Part shown: in pieces, positions 38,534-51,200 of the stretch
Layout: each line of letters begins with the position of its first letter
Numbering within the stretch: position 1 is the stretch's first letter
Assembly (NCBI GenBank): GCA_039000515.1
Contig: JBCFYV010000024.1
Coordinates: forward strand, 10,842,969-10,906,968
Source of the DNA: Timema cristinae
Taxonomy: Eukaryota; Arthropoda; Insecta; Phasmatodea; Timematidae
Reading direction: 5' to 3'
Length of the DNA: 64,000 nucleotides
Made by a program: the position numbers and the translations under genes
The notes under the pieces: model-generated
The model's database searches: none
The model's input: the letters and a program-made list of their open reading frames with translations, nothing else
What the model was told of the DNA's origin: nothing

Positions 38534-41499
38534 ATGGAGCTGTCTTGTGAAGAAGCTATGGGCTTACTAATTGCTACAGAAAATGTTAGCTTAAAATTAA
38601 AGCCAAAGAAACGCGGGACTCATGAAATTAACCAATTAAGAGAATCATATGGTGAATATCATCATCTTTTCCCTCAATTAAAAGTAGATGGCGAAAGGTT
38701 TTATGAATATTTCAGGATGAAGATTGAAACATTCTACTATATTTTGGAGAAAATCAAACATAGATTGATTTTAAACTGGTGTAACTTTCATAAGCAAAAG
38801 ATTCTTCCAGAAGAACGGCTTGTAGTGACTTTAAGGTAAGATTATTTTTGTTTAAAGCTTATTTTATTGCTTTTAAAATAACAATGTTGTCAACTTTAAT
38901 TCAAAATAACACTTATTTGGAACTAACCCATTCATAGTCCAGTAATATACATTGTAAATTCTATAATTGTATTTAATTTGATTGTTAAATAAATTAGCTA
39001 ATTTATATAAAGGTTACATGCCTAGTAAAAGTAATTATTTTCCTTTTTTAAGTCAAAATTAATGTAAAATTCACCATATCATAGACAAATTTTGTTGAAA
39101 AATGTTATTAAATCTAAAATCATTACAGTTAAACTCTAAGGTATAATTATTATTGATTAAATAACAGAAATAAAAATATTATTTTTATTAGCTTGATATA
39201 AAATTACTGAAAAACTAGAAATACATTTTTTGATAAAATAACACAACAATTTTTTCTTTTTATTGGTATTGTGGAAACATTATTAGGTGTTGGGATAATT
39301 ATTTGGAGGAATATAATCATAAAAAAACTCGTGGAGACGTGACAGTTTGGCCAGGTGTTGGATTGGATAAGGTGAAGGAAAATGTGGTAGCCAGGTTGAG
39401 GTGAGAGTGATGGTGATGGGTGTGTCATTTGGGAGAAGGATGGTGATAATAAGCAGAGTGGTGTTGGTGTGTATTTGGAGAAGTGGTGATAATAGCGAGT
39501 TTTGTTGGTGTAGCAGTTGGGTGAGAGTGATGGTGAGGGCTGCGTGTTTTGAGACAGGGATGGTGATGACGGCATATGTTGAGAGATTGAGGGCGATGAC
39601 AGTGTATGAGTTCGCTGAAGGAGCAATGTCGATGACAGTGTGGGCTGGTTTAATGAAGGGTCTGCATGGTATGCAAATTCTTCTACGACCTCCTGAATCC
39701 TGCTCCGGAATCGCAGTTTCCTGCTCTCCGGTATTTTGCTAACGTACGGTAGCAGGCTCCTAAAAAAAAAACATATCATCGTTTTCTGGCTGCCTATTCC
39801 TCAAAGTGGCTTCCAAAAACTTAATTTTCCTTTCTTCCATATCAATAATTGGTATCTTTATACTTGGAATGCCCTATGTTCCGCCGTTTCTTTTCTCTTA
39901 AAATTATTTCATTCACACCCTCTTCAGAATTTTCATTTGCACCTTGTGATGTTTCTACGGGCTCTTCTTGTATCAGACTCTCCTTGATTTCCTCATCAAT
40001 ACTTTCAGTGAGGAGAGAACTTCCTTGCTGTATTTCAAGGGGTGGAGATTTTGTCTTGGTGGGGTTTAAATTACCGGTTGATTCTCGTGGCTTTACAACA
40101 TCCCTCAAAAATAAGAGGGACTTGTAATGAGGCCACTTTGGCTCACTCACCTCGTCTCCAGGATCACCTGAGCGTGTTGGTTTAATTTTTCCCATTTCTA
40201 CAGAGAATTGGTCCCTCAAGTATTTCCACTTCTTGCGGAGCACAGTTTCTGAAATCGAAAGAGAAATCCCTCATCTTATTATCTATCTTAACCCAAATGT
40301 TAGAATACTATCTTAATCTTAAGCATTCCTTTTAGATTTAGATATATAATATATATTTATATATATATATATATATATATAATATAATAATATATATAAT
40401 AATAATTGCGTATGGTGTGTAAATATATATATATATATTTATATACACACCACTACACACACACACACACCCCAAGGAATGTGAATTTCTTTTATGGAGG
40501 AAATAGATTTTTTGAGGATATAGATACATTCCTTTATAAATATATAAGGAATGTATCTATATCCTCAAAAAAGAAATTTACATACCTTATATATATTGAA
40601 ATTTTAAGACATTAATTTGTTGTTTTTAAAATCTTGTATTCTTTTGTTCCAGGTACCTCTCTACTGGGATGTCATTCCGGGCTTTGTCATTCAGCTTTCG
40701 TATGGGAGATAACACTGTCGGAAAGATTGTCAAACATACAGTTAATATTATTTGGGAAGAGCTACAGCCCTTGCACATGCCTCCGCCTACTATAGAATCG
40801 CTGAAAAACAACGCAGCAGACTTTGAAACATTTTGGAACTTTCCTCACGTTGTTGGCTGTTTAGACGGCAAACACATTCGTATAATTTGTCCAAGTGATT
40901 CTGGCTCAATGTTTTTGAATTATAAAAAGTTTTTTTCAGTCTTTCTTCAAGGGCTGGTGGATGCGAACTATAAGTTCGTTACTGTAGACATTGGGGGCTA
41001 TGGAAAGCAAAGTGATGGGGGCACGTTTTTAGCTTCAGACTTGTTTAAATTCATTAACGGAAATAAACTAATTTTCCCCGAACCTGACTTCCTACCTCGA
41101 AGCAATGTGAAAGCTCCATACGTTATTTTAGCAGATGAGGCATACCCTTTGCTTCCTTACCTGATGAAACCGTACAAAAGTGAAGGTTTAACAATCAGGG
41201 GGCGCAATTTTAACAAGCGCTTATCTAGAGCAAGAAAAACCGTGGAATGTGCTTTTGGAATTTTATATTCTAAATGGCGTATTCTCTCGAAAGCCATTGA
41301 GACAAAGGTTGAACTAGCTGATAAGATTGTGAAATGTGTTTGGCATAACACTATAATAGAAAATGAGGGCTTTGAAAGGCATTTAACTGATGTTACTGTT
41401 CACGGCGAATCTGTAACTTGGCAATTTCCAGGAAGACATCCCACCCAGGCCAAAGAAGTGAGAGATATTTTTTCTCTCTACATGGAGAAATATCCTTGA
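38534..41499 (+). CDS. Harbinger transposase (DDE_Tnp_4)
   Basis: This is the nuclease that cuts and joins the element ends. There are two exons, 38534-38835 (donor AAG|GTAAGA) and 40653-41499 (acceptor TTGTTCCAG), giving 382 residues with no internal stop. The catalytic residues are visible: D172 in GCLDGKHIR, D262 in LADEAYPLLPYLMKPY and E298 in RKTVECAFGILYSKWR, along with the family text YKFVTVDIGGYGKQSDGGTF. The N-terminus (exon 1) has the usual EYFRMKIETFYYIL helix region. The start is the first ATG of the open exon, 131 bp inside the left end. The length is normal for the family, so this copy may still encode active enzyme. Confidence 0.93.
40340..40460. repeat. AT/TA microsatellite
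   Basis: Long runs of TA and related dinucleotides, then a CACACA tract up to about 40470, within the transposase intron. Confidence 0.9.
40508..40572. repeat. Perfect 27-bp hairpin
   Basis: Arms 40508-40534 (TTTTTTGAGGATATAGATAC...) and 40546-40572 are exact reverse complements with an 11-base loop. It lies inside the Harbinger transposase intron. Confidence 0.93.
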
Positions 41500-42579
41500 G
41501 CTATGATTGAAAAGCAGAACTCTTATTTCTGTTGTGATCTATTTTTATTCACTTACTATTGTTTTTTGTTAAAACTACTTTGTGTGTAATTGTATGGCTT
41601 TTAGATTTGACTATTTATTACTGCTGTATTTATAAATATTAGTAATAATAGAAAGGAAATAATAGTTTTGAATGTTCAGTACTAATAAATAATACTAGTA
41701 TTACTTATATAATTTTTTAAAGTCCTTTATACAATATTACAGATGGAGAGATGTAAATATGTAAAAAAATAATCAAATCATAATGATCATAAAAAAATAT
41801 ATAAGTATAACAAAAGTACTGGTTTCCAACATACAAAATCTTAGTAAATAAAATCAAAATTGCATTGATAAAATTAAAAAGAGAACTGAAGAAGTGACCT
41901 TAGATTTCAATTTTATGACATGGCCTAGGGTCGAAGAAAGCAGAAATAAAGTACTGCTCTTTAAAAATAAACTATAATTTAAATAAAATATATTATAAAT
42001 ATAATAAAGTTTATAATTAAAAACAGATTTACCAATAAAAAGATGGAGAAAATTACAGAAAAGTAATTCCTCCTGTATTGAACTAATTAAAATATTTTAA
42101 ACAATAAAAAAAGGATTTATTACAATTATTATTGTTCTTTTGCTAAATGCTATTTTTCATTGTAAAATGGTTAGGTATGAATATCAAATAGTTGTTTCTA
42201 CTTGCCTGGAACACCTATATCTTTTGAAATTTCTTGCCAGCATCCATCCACAACAACCCGGTTTGAGTGTAATTTTAAACGTTTGTCTCATATTTCTCGT
42301 TTAAGAAACACTTTATATATAAGAGTTTCTGTATCCATAGTCAAAATTGTTAACGAAAAACAATAAAAGAAAATTGAAAGAGAAAACTTAAACGAACCAC
42401 AAGTTGACCACGTGTTTGCCAAGCCGATATCTGAAATAGGAATGAACGATTCATTCCGGTAAACCGTCTGACTCAGACAACCTGCTTACCTGCGCAGTTG
42501 CCTGTCTCCACTATGAGGACTCGTGCTACGAACAAAGGAACATTTCTCGCGCCGGATTGACTCCGACAGGCGCTGGTTC

Positions 42580-42617
42580 TCGGAATCTGACTACCGGCTT
42601 GTACTGTGCGCTTACCC
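42580..42617 (-). repeat. Harbinger right TIR
   Basis: It is the inverted partner of 38403-38440 and is followed directly by TTA. Confidence 0.95.
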
Positions 42618-42835
42618 TTAAATTGGCCTGCTGACAGTGGAGTGCTTGGGTTCAAATCTTGGTCGGGTCTACTGAGGCTAGTTTTTCCTAAATTGTTTCC
42701 CTATCTCCCAAAATAAAAATGCTGGTAGATAACCTCTCAAATCCTTCCTTCCTCATTACACCCAATTAGATGATCATATATGCGTATAACATGAACAGGT
42801 AGTATGACGAGGTGATATCAGTAATAAAAATAACA
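42618..42835 (+). repeat. SINE type C, right half
   Basis: It continues the SINE interrupted at 38402: CTGACAGTGGAGTGC, GGGTTCAAATCTTGGTCGGG (B box), then the tail GCGTATAACATGAACAGGTA GTATGACGAGG. Confidence 0.85.
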
Positions 42836-43453
42836 GATATATTTATAGTCAAAATTGTTCTAGTCTTCGAAATGAAATTGCCTTTTTAAATATTTTATTG
42901 CCTCTTTAGCCTTTAAAGTTTAAAAATTAATCAAAGCACAGTGGCCAAATTTAGCACATTAAATTAAATTTTAGTTTTTTTTTTACCTGCTTACTAATAA
43001 ACTCAAATAAATGGTACGACAAAATCGTAAGCTACACACTCTCTCGTATAGGTTATTATAGTTAGTGACAAAATCTTCAAAAATTAGTTATCTCTAATTT
43101 TTTCTCTGATAAATAAGTATACAGTATTATTTATTACTACCCTCCCCAGATATTTATTTGAAAAAAATTGTTCAAGACTTTAAAAAAAAAGTTATTTATA
43201 AAGCAATGACCTGAGTTCGTTTCTACTCTGCTCAATAACATGACCCGACTGTTAGGCCTTGTATCTATGGCCTATAGTTTGTATTGCAAGGGGACCATCT
43301 TTAAATTACGTAAGGCATTTTTACATAATTTTAGATCCTCCCTCCCTCACGTAAGCTCCTTCCCACCTCTCTAGCTTATGTAATTTTTAAAGATTTGGTA
43401 AGTCATGTAATTTTAATCGTTTGGTTATTTTTAGATATGAGGATGGGTAATAT
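42836..43453. other. Non-coding stretch
   Basis: AT-rich sequence with nothing assignable. Confidence 0.4.
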
Positions 43454-43690
43454 CCCACTTTGGTGGCCACATGGTCTAAGGCATCACTCTCGCAATAGAC
43501 TAGTCTGCCGATGACTGGGAGATCGTGGCTCAATCATGATCGGGTGATATTTCCTAAATATTTTCCCACTCTTTCTTCACTCAAAAGTGGGTACACTTCC
43601 TCTAAATTGAAACGTATTATCCCTAACACACTGGCGTAATTAGTTCATATCTAAACAGGCATAATTAATGAAGGAAATGTACCCACATTT
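43454..43690 (+). repeat. SINE type C
   Basis: CCCACTTTGGTGGCCACATG GTCTAAGGCATCACTCTCGC, then GCCGATGACTGGGAGATCG and AAAAGTGGGTACACTTCCTC. The tail is degraded. Confidence 0.85.
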
Positions 43691-45915
43691 GCGTGGGAGA
43701 GTAGAAGGAAACAATTGAATAAGATCTCTCCAAAATACCCTCAGCAGGGATTTGAACCCCAGAGAGAAGCGTCTAGCTGGCTGGGATGAATAGTCTAACT
43801 TTTATGCTCGAGAGTATGATTGTATCTTGACGTTTTATCTCCCCACGTTTAGTCCAACTTGGTCACCTACACACTTTACTACACTTCTTATCTCTATCAG
43901 TTCTAGGAAAAGTTTGCTTGCGGCCTTGGCTGATTACTGGTAAAGGTCAGCCAGTCTCCCAATTGTTTAAAAAACCAGTAATGCTGCCAACCTGATGGCT
44001 GGAATTCACCAGTTTGTATAACGTTAGCAACGCCATCTATTTTGAGAGCTGAAAGCTCAACACACGCCAGAGAGGGTAGGCAGGGCCTTAATATATGTGA
44101 AAATACTCGTATAGCCTGCGATCCATTTTATAACTTTAGAATTCACTAAAAAGGATACTATATTTATAAACAGCAGTCCTGGCATAGCGCTATCACCAGT
44201 GCTACCACTTTAAAAATTATATTGAATTACATGATATTTGCCAAATTACAAATAAATTGTGTTATTCAGAGGGAAATAACTTATTTGTGTTAAAACAGTT
44301 AAATTCGCGATATCGCAAATGCAAAGTTTGCATATCCTTGTCAATGTATTGTAACAAAATGTTATTTCTAACTCCTATAGCAGCTTAAGAATCAATTTTA
44401 ACAAACTCAGAATATATGGGAGAAAGGTGAACCTCTTATGATTACATGTTTTACAAGATTTAAATTCATATTTGAAGGGAAAGTGAAAATTTGTTTTTAA
44501 AATATATAAATATATTTATATATATATATATAATATATATATATTATTATTAATATATAAATATAATATATATAAATATAAGACCCATCCGTAAAATAAA
44601 TGAAATCAAACGAACACAGTTCCAGTGCCAGCATTTTAAATATCTCGAGGTTTTTTCCTTCCACTCACATTTCGGTTTAATTCGAACCCTCTTCTAAGAA
44701 AGTGTAATCTGACTGTGAGTGTTCATTTTTTTTATCATAATATTTCTAGTAGAAGTGTTTACATTTTTAAAGGTGATGTCACCCCCACTGAGACTGATTG
44801 ATCACACTACTGTGCTCTTTTTAAGCTAAACCATAGTAGAACCAAACAAGGTATGCTGGATAATTTCAAGGGTGACCTCATGGTACATACATTATGTTAG
44901 ATATTAGAGTGACAAATATGATAGTTGGAAGATTTCAAAATGGCGGGTTCGCTTGGAATGGGCAATATAAGCTTCAAAAACAAGTTTGTAAGAAATCAGA
45001 TGAAATTAACAATTTTCAATAATTTTCTAAATATTTCCACCTTATTTTCAAATGGCTTAGCTCCTCTTATAAACATATTTTGCATGTCATTTTGAGGGCT
45101 TTATTTTACTCCAATTTGGGTCAAAGCAAACAAATAATCCCCTTCTCCACCCCTCCCTAAAAACACTATTTAAACCTGAATACACTTATTTAGATTTCAA
45201 TATCTTGCATATAACCCAAAAAGGTGGTGAAACAAGGATATATATATATATTTCCTTGAGGGTGTAAGTGGGTGTGTATGGCCAAATTGAGCTAAACATT
45301 ATTTATTTTGCTACTGACAATTTTTAAATATAAAGGCTGGACCCTTGAATAAAGACACACTAACCAATAAATATAGGAAGAATGGTGCCATACGGCTGTA
45401 TTAAGTTAAACATTGAAAGGAGTCTAAAAGGGCAAGGCCTATGCAATTACGCAGGCATGCAAGTGAGTCACTATTTTCAAGAAAACTCACTTTTAGTTGC
45501 TTTATACCACAAATTAATTTTTTTTTTTCAAGTTAAAAAAAATCATAAAATAAATGGTACAGAACCCCGCACTCCATTGTTTAAAAATAGAGATATTTAC
45601 TCAAAACTCGTAAAATATGTGAAACAAAATAATATAAACTAGCAAACCCGAACTATTTTCGATATTTTATTAGGGGTTGCACATCTGATAGTAATCACAT
45701 TGCTATTAATCCTCATTTATAAATTTACAACAATATAAAAGGTAAATATTGACTAATGATTATAAGAGATAGATCTTATACAAAAATTTCCCCATGGGGT
45801 TAAAGGAAAAGGAACAAAGTTTTGAGAGACTTTTCTACTTACTCTATGGTATTAGAGAATTATTGCGTTAAGACTTAAGTAGTGTCTCTGTACAACTAAA
45901 GATCACAAAATTGTA
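43691..45915. other. Intergenic DNA with TA-rich tract
   Basis: A (TA)n-type tract occupies about 44505-44580 and a shorter one about 45238-45252. I see no genes. Confidence 0.5.
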
Positions 45916-46830
45916 TTAATATAATTGCCAATATCTCAGAAACTATTGGTTTTATAAAGATACATTCAGAATAAAAGTGCCTTTTTATTACTACTACAAT
46001 TTTGCAATGATAAGTTATTTAGTATCTCAAATAGATGCGAAGATATGGATATTTATGTAAAGTACTCCAAAAAGTCATTTTCATGAGTAAATGAAAATCG
46101 CCATTTTATTTATAATCTTAATCAACGCCTAGATACGAATTTTAATCAAAATAGTTCTTTTCCCCTTTTATTAAACTACTCTTAATTTTAGGGTTAGACA
46201 TACACAGACGGCATTGCAAAAACCACTTTTTAGGGTTCGAAGGGAGGTGGGGGTATCATGAAACTTTGACATCCATCAACATCTCAGTTTAGATTTTTTT
46301 TATGGTCGCATTTAGTGTTCGAAAAGTTAAAGAATATATATATTTGCATATTACTTGAAAATTTTGGTTTTATAAAAATATGTTTCAAATTAAAGATTTT
46401 TAATATGAATAGACCTACATATTTTCAATGATAAGTAATTTCATATCTCAAATAGTTTTGGAGATATGATAAAAAATGAGAATTTATGCATCAGACTGGG
46501 ACCCTTGTAGCCATTTTGTTTATAATATTGATCAATGTTTAGAAATAAAATTTACTCCGAGCCAATTTTGAGACAATCAATTTTTTCTCATTTTGCCATT
46601 CAGTAAACTACACTTAATTTTAGGTTTGGATATCCAATTCCAAAATCCCCTCAGGGCAAACCATATGAAAACCTTAGATAACAAGTCTCAGCCAACCAGT
46701 AAAATAGTTTATGCTCTACTCCGAGGCACAGACAGAAATTCAAAAACAGTTTTTTCAAATTCTGGGGATCATGAAACGTCAAAATTCATCAAAATTTCAA
46801 GTTCGATTTTTTTTTACTATCACAATATTT
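45916..46830. repeat. Diverged tandem duplication, about 430 bp unit
   Basis: About 45920-46330 and about 46335-46830 share blocks in the same order: TTGGTTTTATAAA, CAATGATAAGT(T/A)ATTT, ATATCTCAAATAG, CCATTTT(A/G)TTTATAAT, CTTAATTTTAGG, and GATCATGAAAC / TATCATGAAAC. They are strongly diverged. No coding is evident. Confidence 0.65.
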
Positions 46831-48020
46831 TCTTTACTTGTAAGATAGCGAGAAAGTATCATAATTTAGTAAATTAATTGAACTTGGGTGTAAAATAGTA
46901 AAGCTACATACAAAAGGAATGGAAAATATTTTTTAAATATAATAAAAAGGAAATATATACAAACAAAAGATCAATTTAAATATAAGTGAAAAATATAACA
47001 GACAAATGCAGTACTGTAAATAGATTTGATACAAAATCAAATAAAAGATTACCAGTACATGAGGCTTTGCAAAAGAATAATTTGCAGACAAGTGTTTGCT
47101 AAGTAGGCCACAAAAAAGAGGAATGAATGAATAAATAAATCAATTTTCAAGAGAGAATTTTAAAACGCAATACACCTTTAATAAACAAATTCTTTGATTT
47201 ATAAAAAAATTATCTAAAATATGAAGTTAATCGGAACCCTACAAATGGAAACGAGTTTAGTCCATACATTAGTTCGGAATTCAATTCATGTCAGTCTGAA
47301 GAGAGCACATCCATTTTGTTGATTTGATGTTAGTGAGTGATAGCATCAGTGAAGAGAACGGAGAAGTGACGACAAAAAGATTTATGAAAAGTTTTATAAT
47401 TATTACAATTGATTGAACCCGACATAAGGAAAATTATCCAATAGTCCAGTCCTTAGGACACGTGTGCATATCGAAATCCATCAAAATGTTCCCTACTGGA
47501 AAACTGATTCATTCAGATCTGAGCCATTGTGGGCTAAACTTTAAACTTTTATTTTGTAAATATTTTAAAAAGTCAAGTTAAATGTTTACCTAAACTAGTT
47601 TTTTTTTATCTGCACACATTTTTGTCAATTTTAGTCATGCTCACCTTAAGTCAAGTTTCTCACTTATTTGAAGACAACGCGGCACTTGCAACCCTGTCAC
47701 CAGAAAACTGTAGGCCTCAAAGTTCACAACAAAACACATAACTATGTAATTTTCTGGGTACATCAATCCCCTTATTCAGCAAAAGAGAGTAAAACACAGA
47801 CCAGCTAATTGAAGCAAAAATAGTTCTGCTTTGTAGTGAAATTCAATTTTGATTAATTATTTTCGTTTAGCAAAATAATGTGAGAATAGAAATCTGATAT
47901 TTTTCTTTATATTGTTTTGTTACTATGTTTTTTAGAATTTAATTAATCAGAGTTATAGATAGTAAAAAATCTTTTTCATTGGTGAAAAACAAGTTCATGT
48001 CCCTAGAACAATTTAGTATT
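46831..48020. other. Non-coding stretch
   Basis: AT-rich sequence with nothing assignable. Confidence 0.4.
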
Positions 48021-48021
48021 T

Positions 48022-48295
48022 GACACCTTAGCTCAATCGGTAGCGTGTCTGTCTTGGATTCGATTCTCCGCATGGTCGAAAACTGTATCATTGGTGAAAT
48101 GTGGGTTTACTCTTTCATAGGGATAAATTAACGGCCGGGGACAGGATGTTGTGTCTGTTCTAGTCTTAAGTTAGATTATAAGGTATGCAAACCTACGACA
48201 GCCCTAGCCAGCCGGTAATGAAAAATATATATGTATGACTTGAATAAAAAAAGTGCCACACGTCGGAAACAGTAATGTATGTAAAGTAAAGAACA
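48022..48295 (+). repeat. tRNA-derived SINE, type B
   Basis: The head GACACCTTAGCTCAATCGGT, with a short deletion before the B box, is followed by the body ACGGCCGGGGACAGGATGTT and a tail ending CGTCGGAAACAGTAATG. Confidence 0.87.
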
Positions 48296-51200
48296 GTTTA
48301 GTCACATATTTATTTTTGTAATACCATGTTTTGATGGGTGAACCGGCCTCTTAAGATAAGAACAAATCTTCATTGTTTCCAATCCAACTGTTCTAATTAA
48401 ACCGTATCTTTAGAATTTTTGGGTAGTTGTATTCACTATGAAATAGTGTTTAGGTGAGCCACACTATACCACCATTGTGTGGCAAACAATGCTTGGACAT
48501 TTATAATATCCTTATTATTTGTTAAGGATGTCAAACTCAATACCTGTGATTCTTAACTCTTAAATCCTACTAAATTTAGTCATTAAAACAAAACTATCTA
48601 TAATCATTTAGTTTTTCAAAGTGTCCAGTAATAGTTATTGGCCGATAGGTTATAAATATATCAACTTTATTGTTTTCTAATGCTCTGGTACAAATAAAAC
48701 TTATTTTGTACTATTTACACTTTTTAGTTGTTTTTACAAATATATTAAAGTATTATATAAATAAATAACTTATTAATTTAATGTGATTTTGGAGGTATGG
48801 AAAAAGATTGAGTTTGCAAATGTTAAGAATATTTGCATCTATATTTTTTACTCACCATAATATTTTCTGTGAGTAGCTAAAATCTATATTTTGTGAATGT
48901 TTGATACTGATTTTTTCTGGCACACCATCTTACTACCCATTCGGATTATACACTTTATTAGAGTACTGGAAATATTACAAACTAAGTGATACATGTCTCA
49001 CCATAAGTGTTGGGACATATGAATTTTAGTTGTAGTAAAGTGATGTTGAATCCAGGATGCTCTGGCTTGGATGAGATACGAACAGTGGACTGTCATTTGC
49101 GCTAGTAAACCAGACATGGTAGGTGCATAGCGATGTGCACAATGAACCACACAAGGTGCAATCAAGATCTTGGTGTCTCAGGGGATGGCACTAGTTGGAG
49201 CCATGTCTTACCCAACCCAAACCATTCAGATACAATAATTATAACAATTGGTAATATAGGGGTTCATCTTAATAATAGTCATATTGTAATTTGAGATCTA
49301 TTATGATAGCATTATAGTGACAAAATAATGTTAAAACCAGAATACAGTTTGAGAATCAACAAAATCTTTATGTTCAATACTACCACATATGCACTGATTT
49401 ATAAGTTTCATTATTTCTTCAATAAACTTTAAAAAATATGATCAAAAACAATTTTTTTTTCATGTAAAATTAACTGAATGACTATAGTCTATAATAACAT
49501 GAGTTTGTATTTAATGTTTGATGACTATTTTCATGTGTATCACATTTATATTTTAATTATCTATGAAAAAATACTTATAAAATCAACAAGGGGCTATGTT
49601 TATTTGCTTCTTAATCTTTATGGTAGATGAATTTCCCTCTCATGTGGTTCGGAAGGGGCACGACTGCTGGACAAGGCACTTGGCCTGGGATCTCACAGAT
49701 GCAGTGTCGATCACAACCATAACCAAAGTTGGCAGGATTGTCTTTCTTTTCCCTAGCTTGGGCTTCTGCAGCCAGAAGAAAACTGGAAAAAGATCATACA
49801 GAAAGAAGTCAAGCTGGGAATGAATATTTTCTCTCTCTTTCCTGTGCCTTCTTCCATAATAATATCATGTAAATCAATGAATTAAAAAAAGTTTTCTTTG
49901 AAGACATATTTACTTAATTAGTATTACATTAACTTCTTTAGAGGACACATTTTTTTATTAAAACAAAGGATTAACTTTGCAAACCTAGAGCTATTGAACC
50001 TTTCTTTACTAAGCAAACTTACAAATGCTATAAAACACTAATATTTTTCTGTAACTTGTCAGTGTTGAAACATCAATGCTATTTTGATATAACATTTTTC
50101 TCAGAATTTCTGTCTAATTGGGATACAAAAAATAAATGTATACCTGATTCAGTATATTCAGGTATTTTGATTGAAAGGTTAAATAAAAAAAAGGGGAGTT
50201 AAAACCAATAAAAACAATCTATAGTTAATAAAATGAAGAGTTTGTCTGTCATTAGCAATGAGCAATATCTACCAAACGCAGATATCTGACCTTGTGCACC
50301 AATATGTGCAACTCAAAGCTGGAATTTTAAATTTTTGATTATATATATTTTCAAACTAGTTGGAAGAACTAAAATTAATTAAGAGATTTTTGTTCTGCCT
50401 GAAAAAAAAAAAAAAAAAAAAAAGGTTACCCAGAACAACGCCCGGGTACTTAAACTAGTACAAAATAAAACTCACAGGTTTATTTTTAGTAAAATAAATA
50501 ATCACAGCCTTGTTTATGTGAAAACACAATCCCAAGCATTGTTGTTATGTCAAGGAATGCGCTGGTATACAAGCACATACCAGACTATACTTACTCAGAT
50601 TTGCATATTATTCTTTTTAAATGGTCATGCATCTCCTCCTTTGTTTTGCTGTCAACATCTATAAGTACTTCCTTTTCATCATCTAGAATAAAACAAAATA
50701 AATAGTCTTTTCTATAAAAATCACTTTTCAAATATAAACAAACGCATTATAATAATATAATACAATACAGCGAGATAAATTATGACAAGAAGTTGTGTTA
50801 AGTCCTGAGGACCAGTCTAAAGAATAACATATCTTTTAGATGTTGCGAGAAAGATTATTATAAAAAGAATATGGTATTATATTTTTCATTCATCGACAAA
50901 CAATAGAATAAATAGTAATAAAATTCTAAATAATGCGAGAGAGAAAACAAAAAATGAAGCGGCATCCAAAGATATAAAATCAGTCACTAGAATACTAAGT
51001 ATATAATTAATAATGAGTTTTTCTGATATAAATTGACATATAAATATATTTTAAGCTCTAAAAAAACATGTGTCAGCCCGTGAGTGAGCCATATGTTCGG
51101 GAAGATAATGCCAACATTATAGATAAGAGGGTGTCATGAAGTCAACACAACTGCCATTAAACTCATTTTTTTAAACTGGAACCACTATTTATTTATTCAA

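Larger units (their letters stand above)
39204..42345 (-). pseudogene. Harbinger MADF-BESS DNA-binding partner (broken)
   Basis: Harbinger elements carry a second, DNA-binding protein that helps bring the transposase to the ends. On the minus strand, exon 1 (about 42337-42203) reads MDTETLIYKVFLKREI, a stop, then DKRLKLHSNRVVVDGCWQEI: a MADF domain with a TGA where Trp is expected. Exon 2 (about 40250-39842) continues VLRKKWKYLRDQFSVEMGKI and an acidic linker. A frame change near 39860 and another in a T-run at about 39760 precede the BESS-like motif FFRSLLPYVSKIPESRKLRF and the tail. It cannot be made intact, in contrast to the transposase. Confidence 0.75.
38403..42617 (+). mobile_element. 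PIF/Harbinger DNA transposon
   Basis: It has 38-bp terminal inverted repeats (38403-38440 and 42580-42617, starting GGGTAAGCGCACAGT) with two mismatches, flanked by the 3-bp duplication TTA (38400-38402 and 42618-42620), the hallmark of this superfamily. It carries the two expected genes: a transposase on the plus strand and a MADF/Myb-like DNA-binding protein on the minus strand. It is inserted inside a type C SINE. Confidence 0.95.

Noticed and set aside
39401..39742. Plus-strand 113-residue frame (MRVMVMGVSFGRR...)
   Set aside because: It is antisense to the BESS-containing end of the Harbinger partner gene and has repetitive composition.
40340..40460. Short regular repeats suggesting a CRISPR-like array
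   Set aside because: Simple TA and CA microsatellite without spacers, in a eukaryotic genome.
49596..49823. 75-residue plus-strand frame (MFICFLIFMVDEFPSHVV...)
   Set aside because: No recognisable domain; its end shares text with a dispersed repeat, so it is probably repeat-derived.
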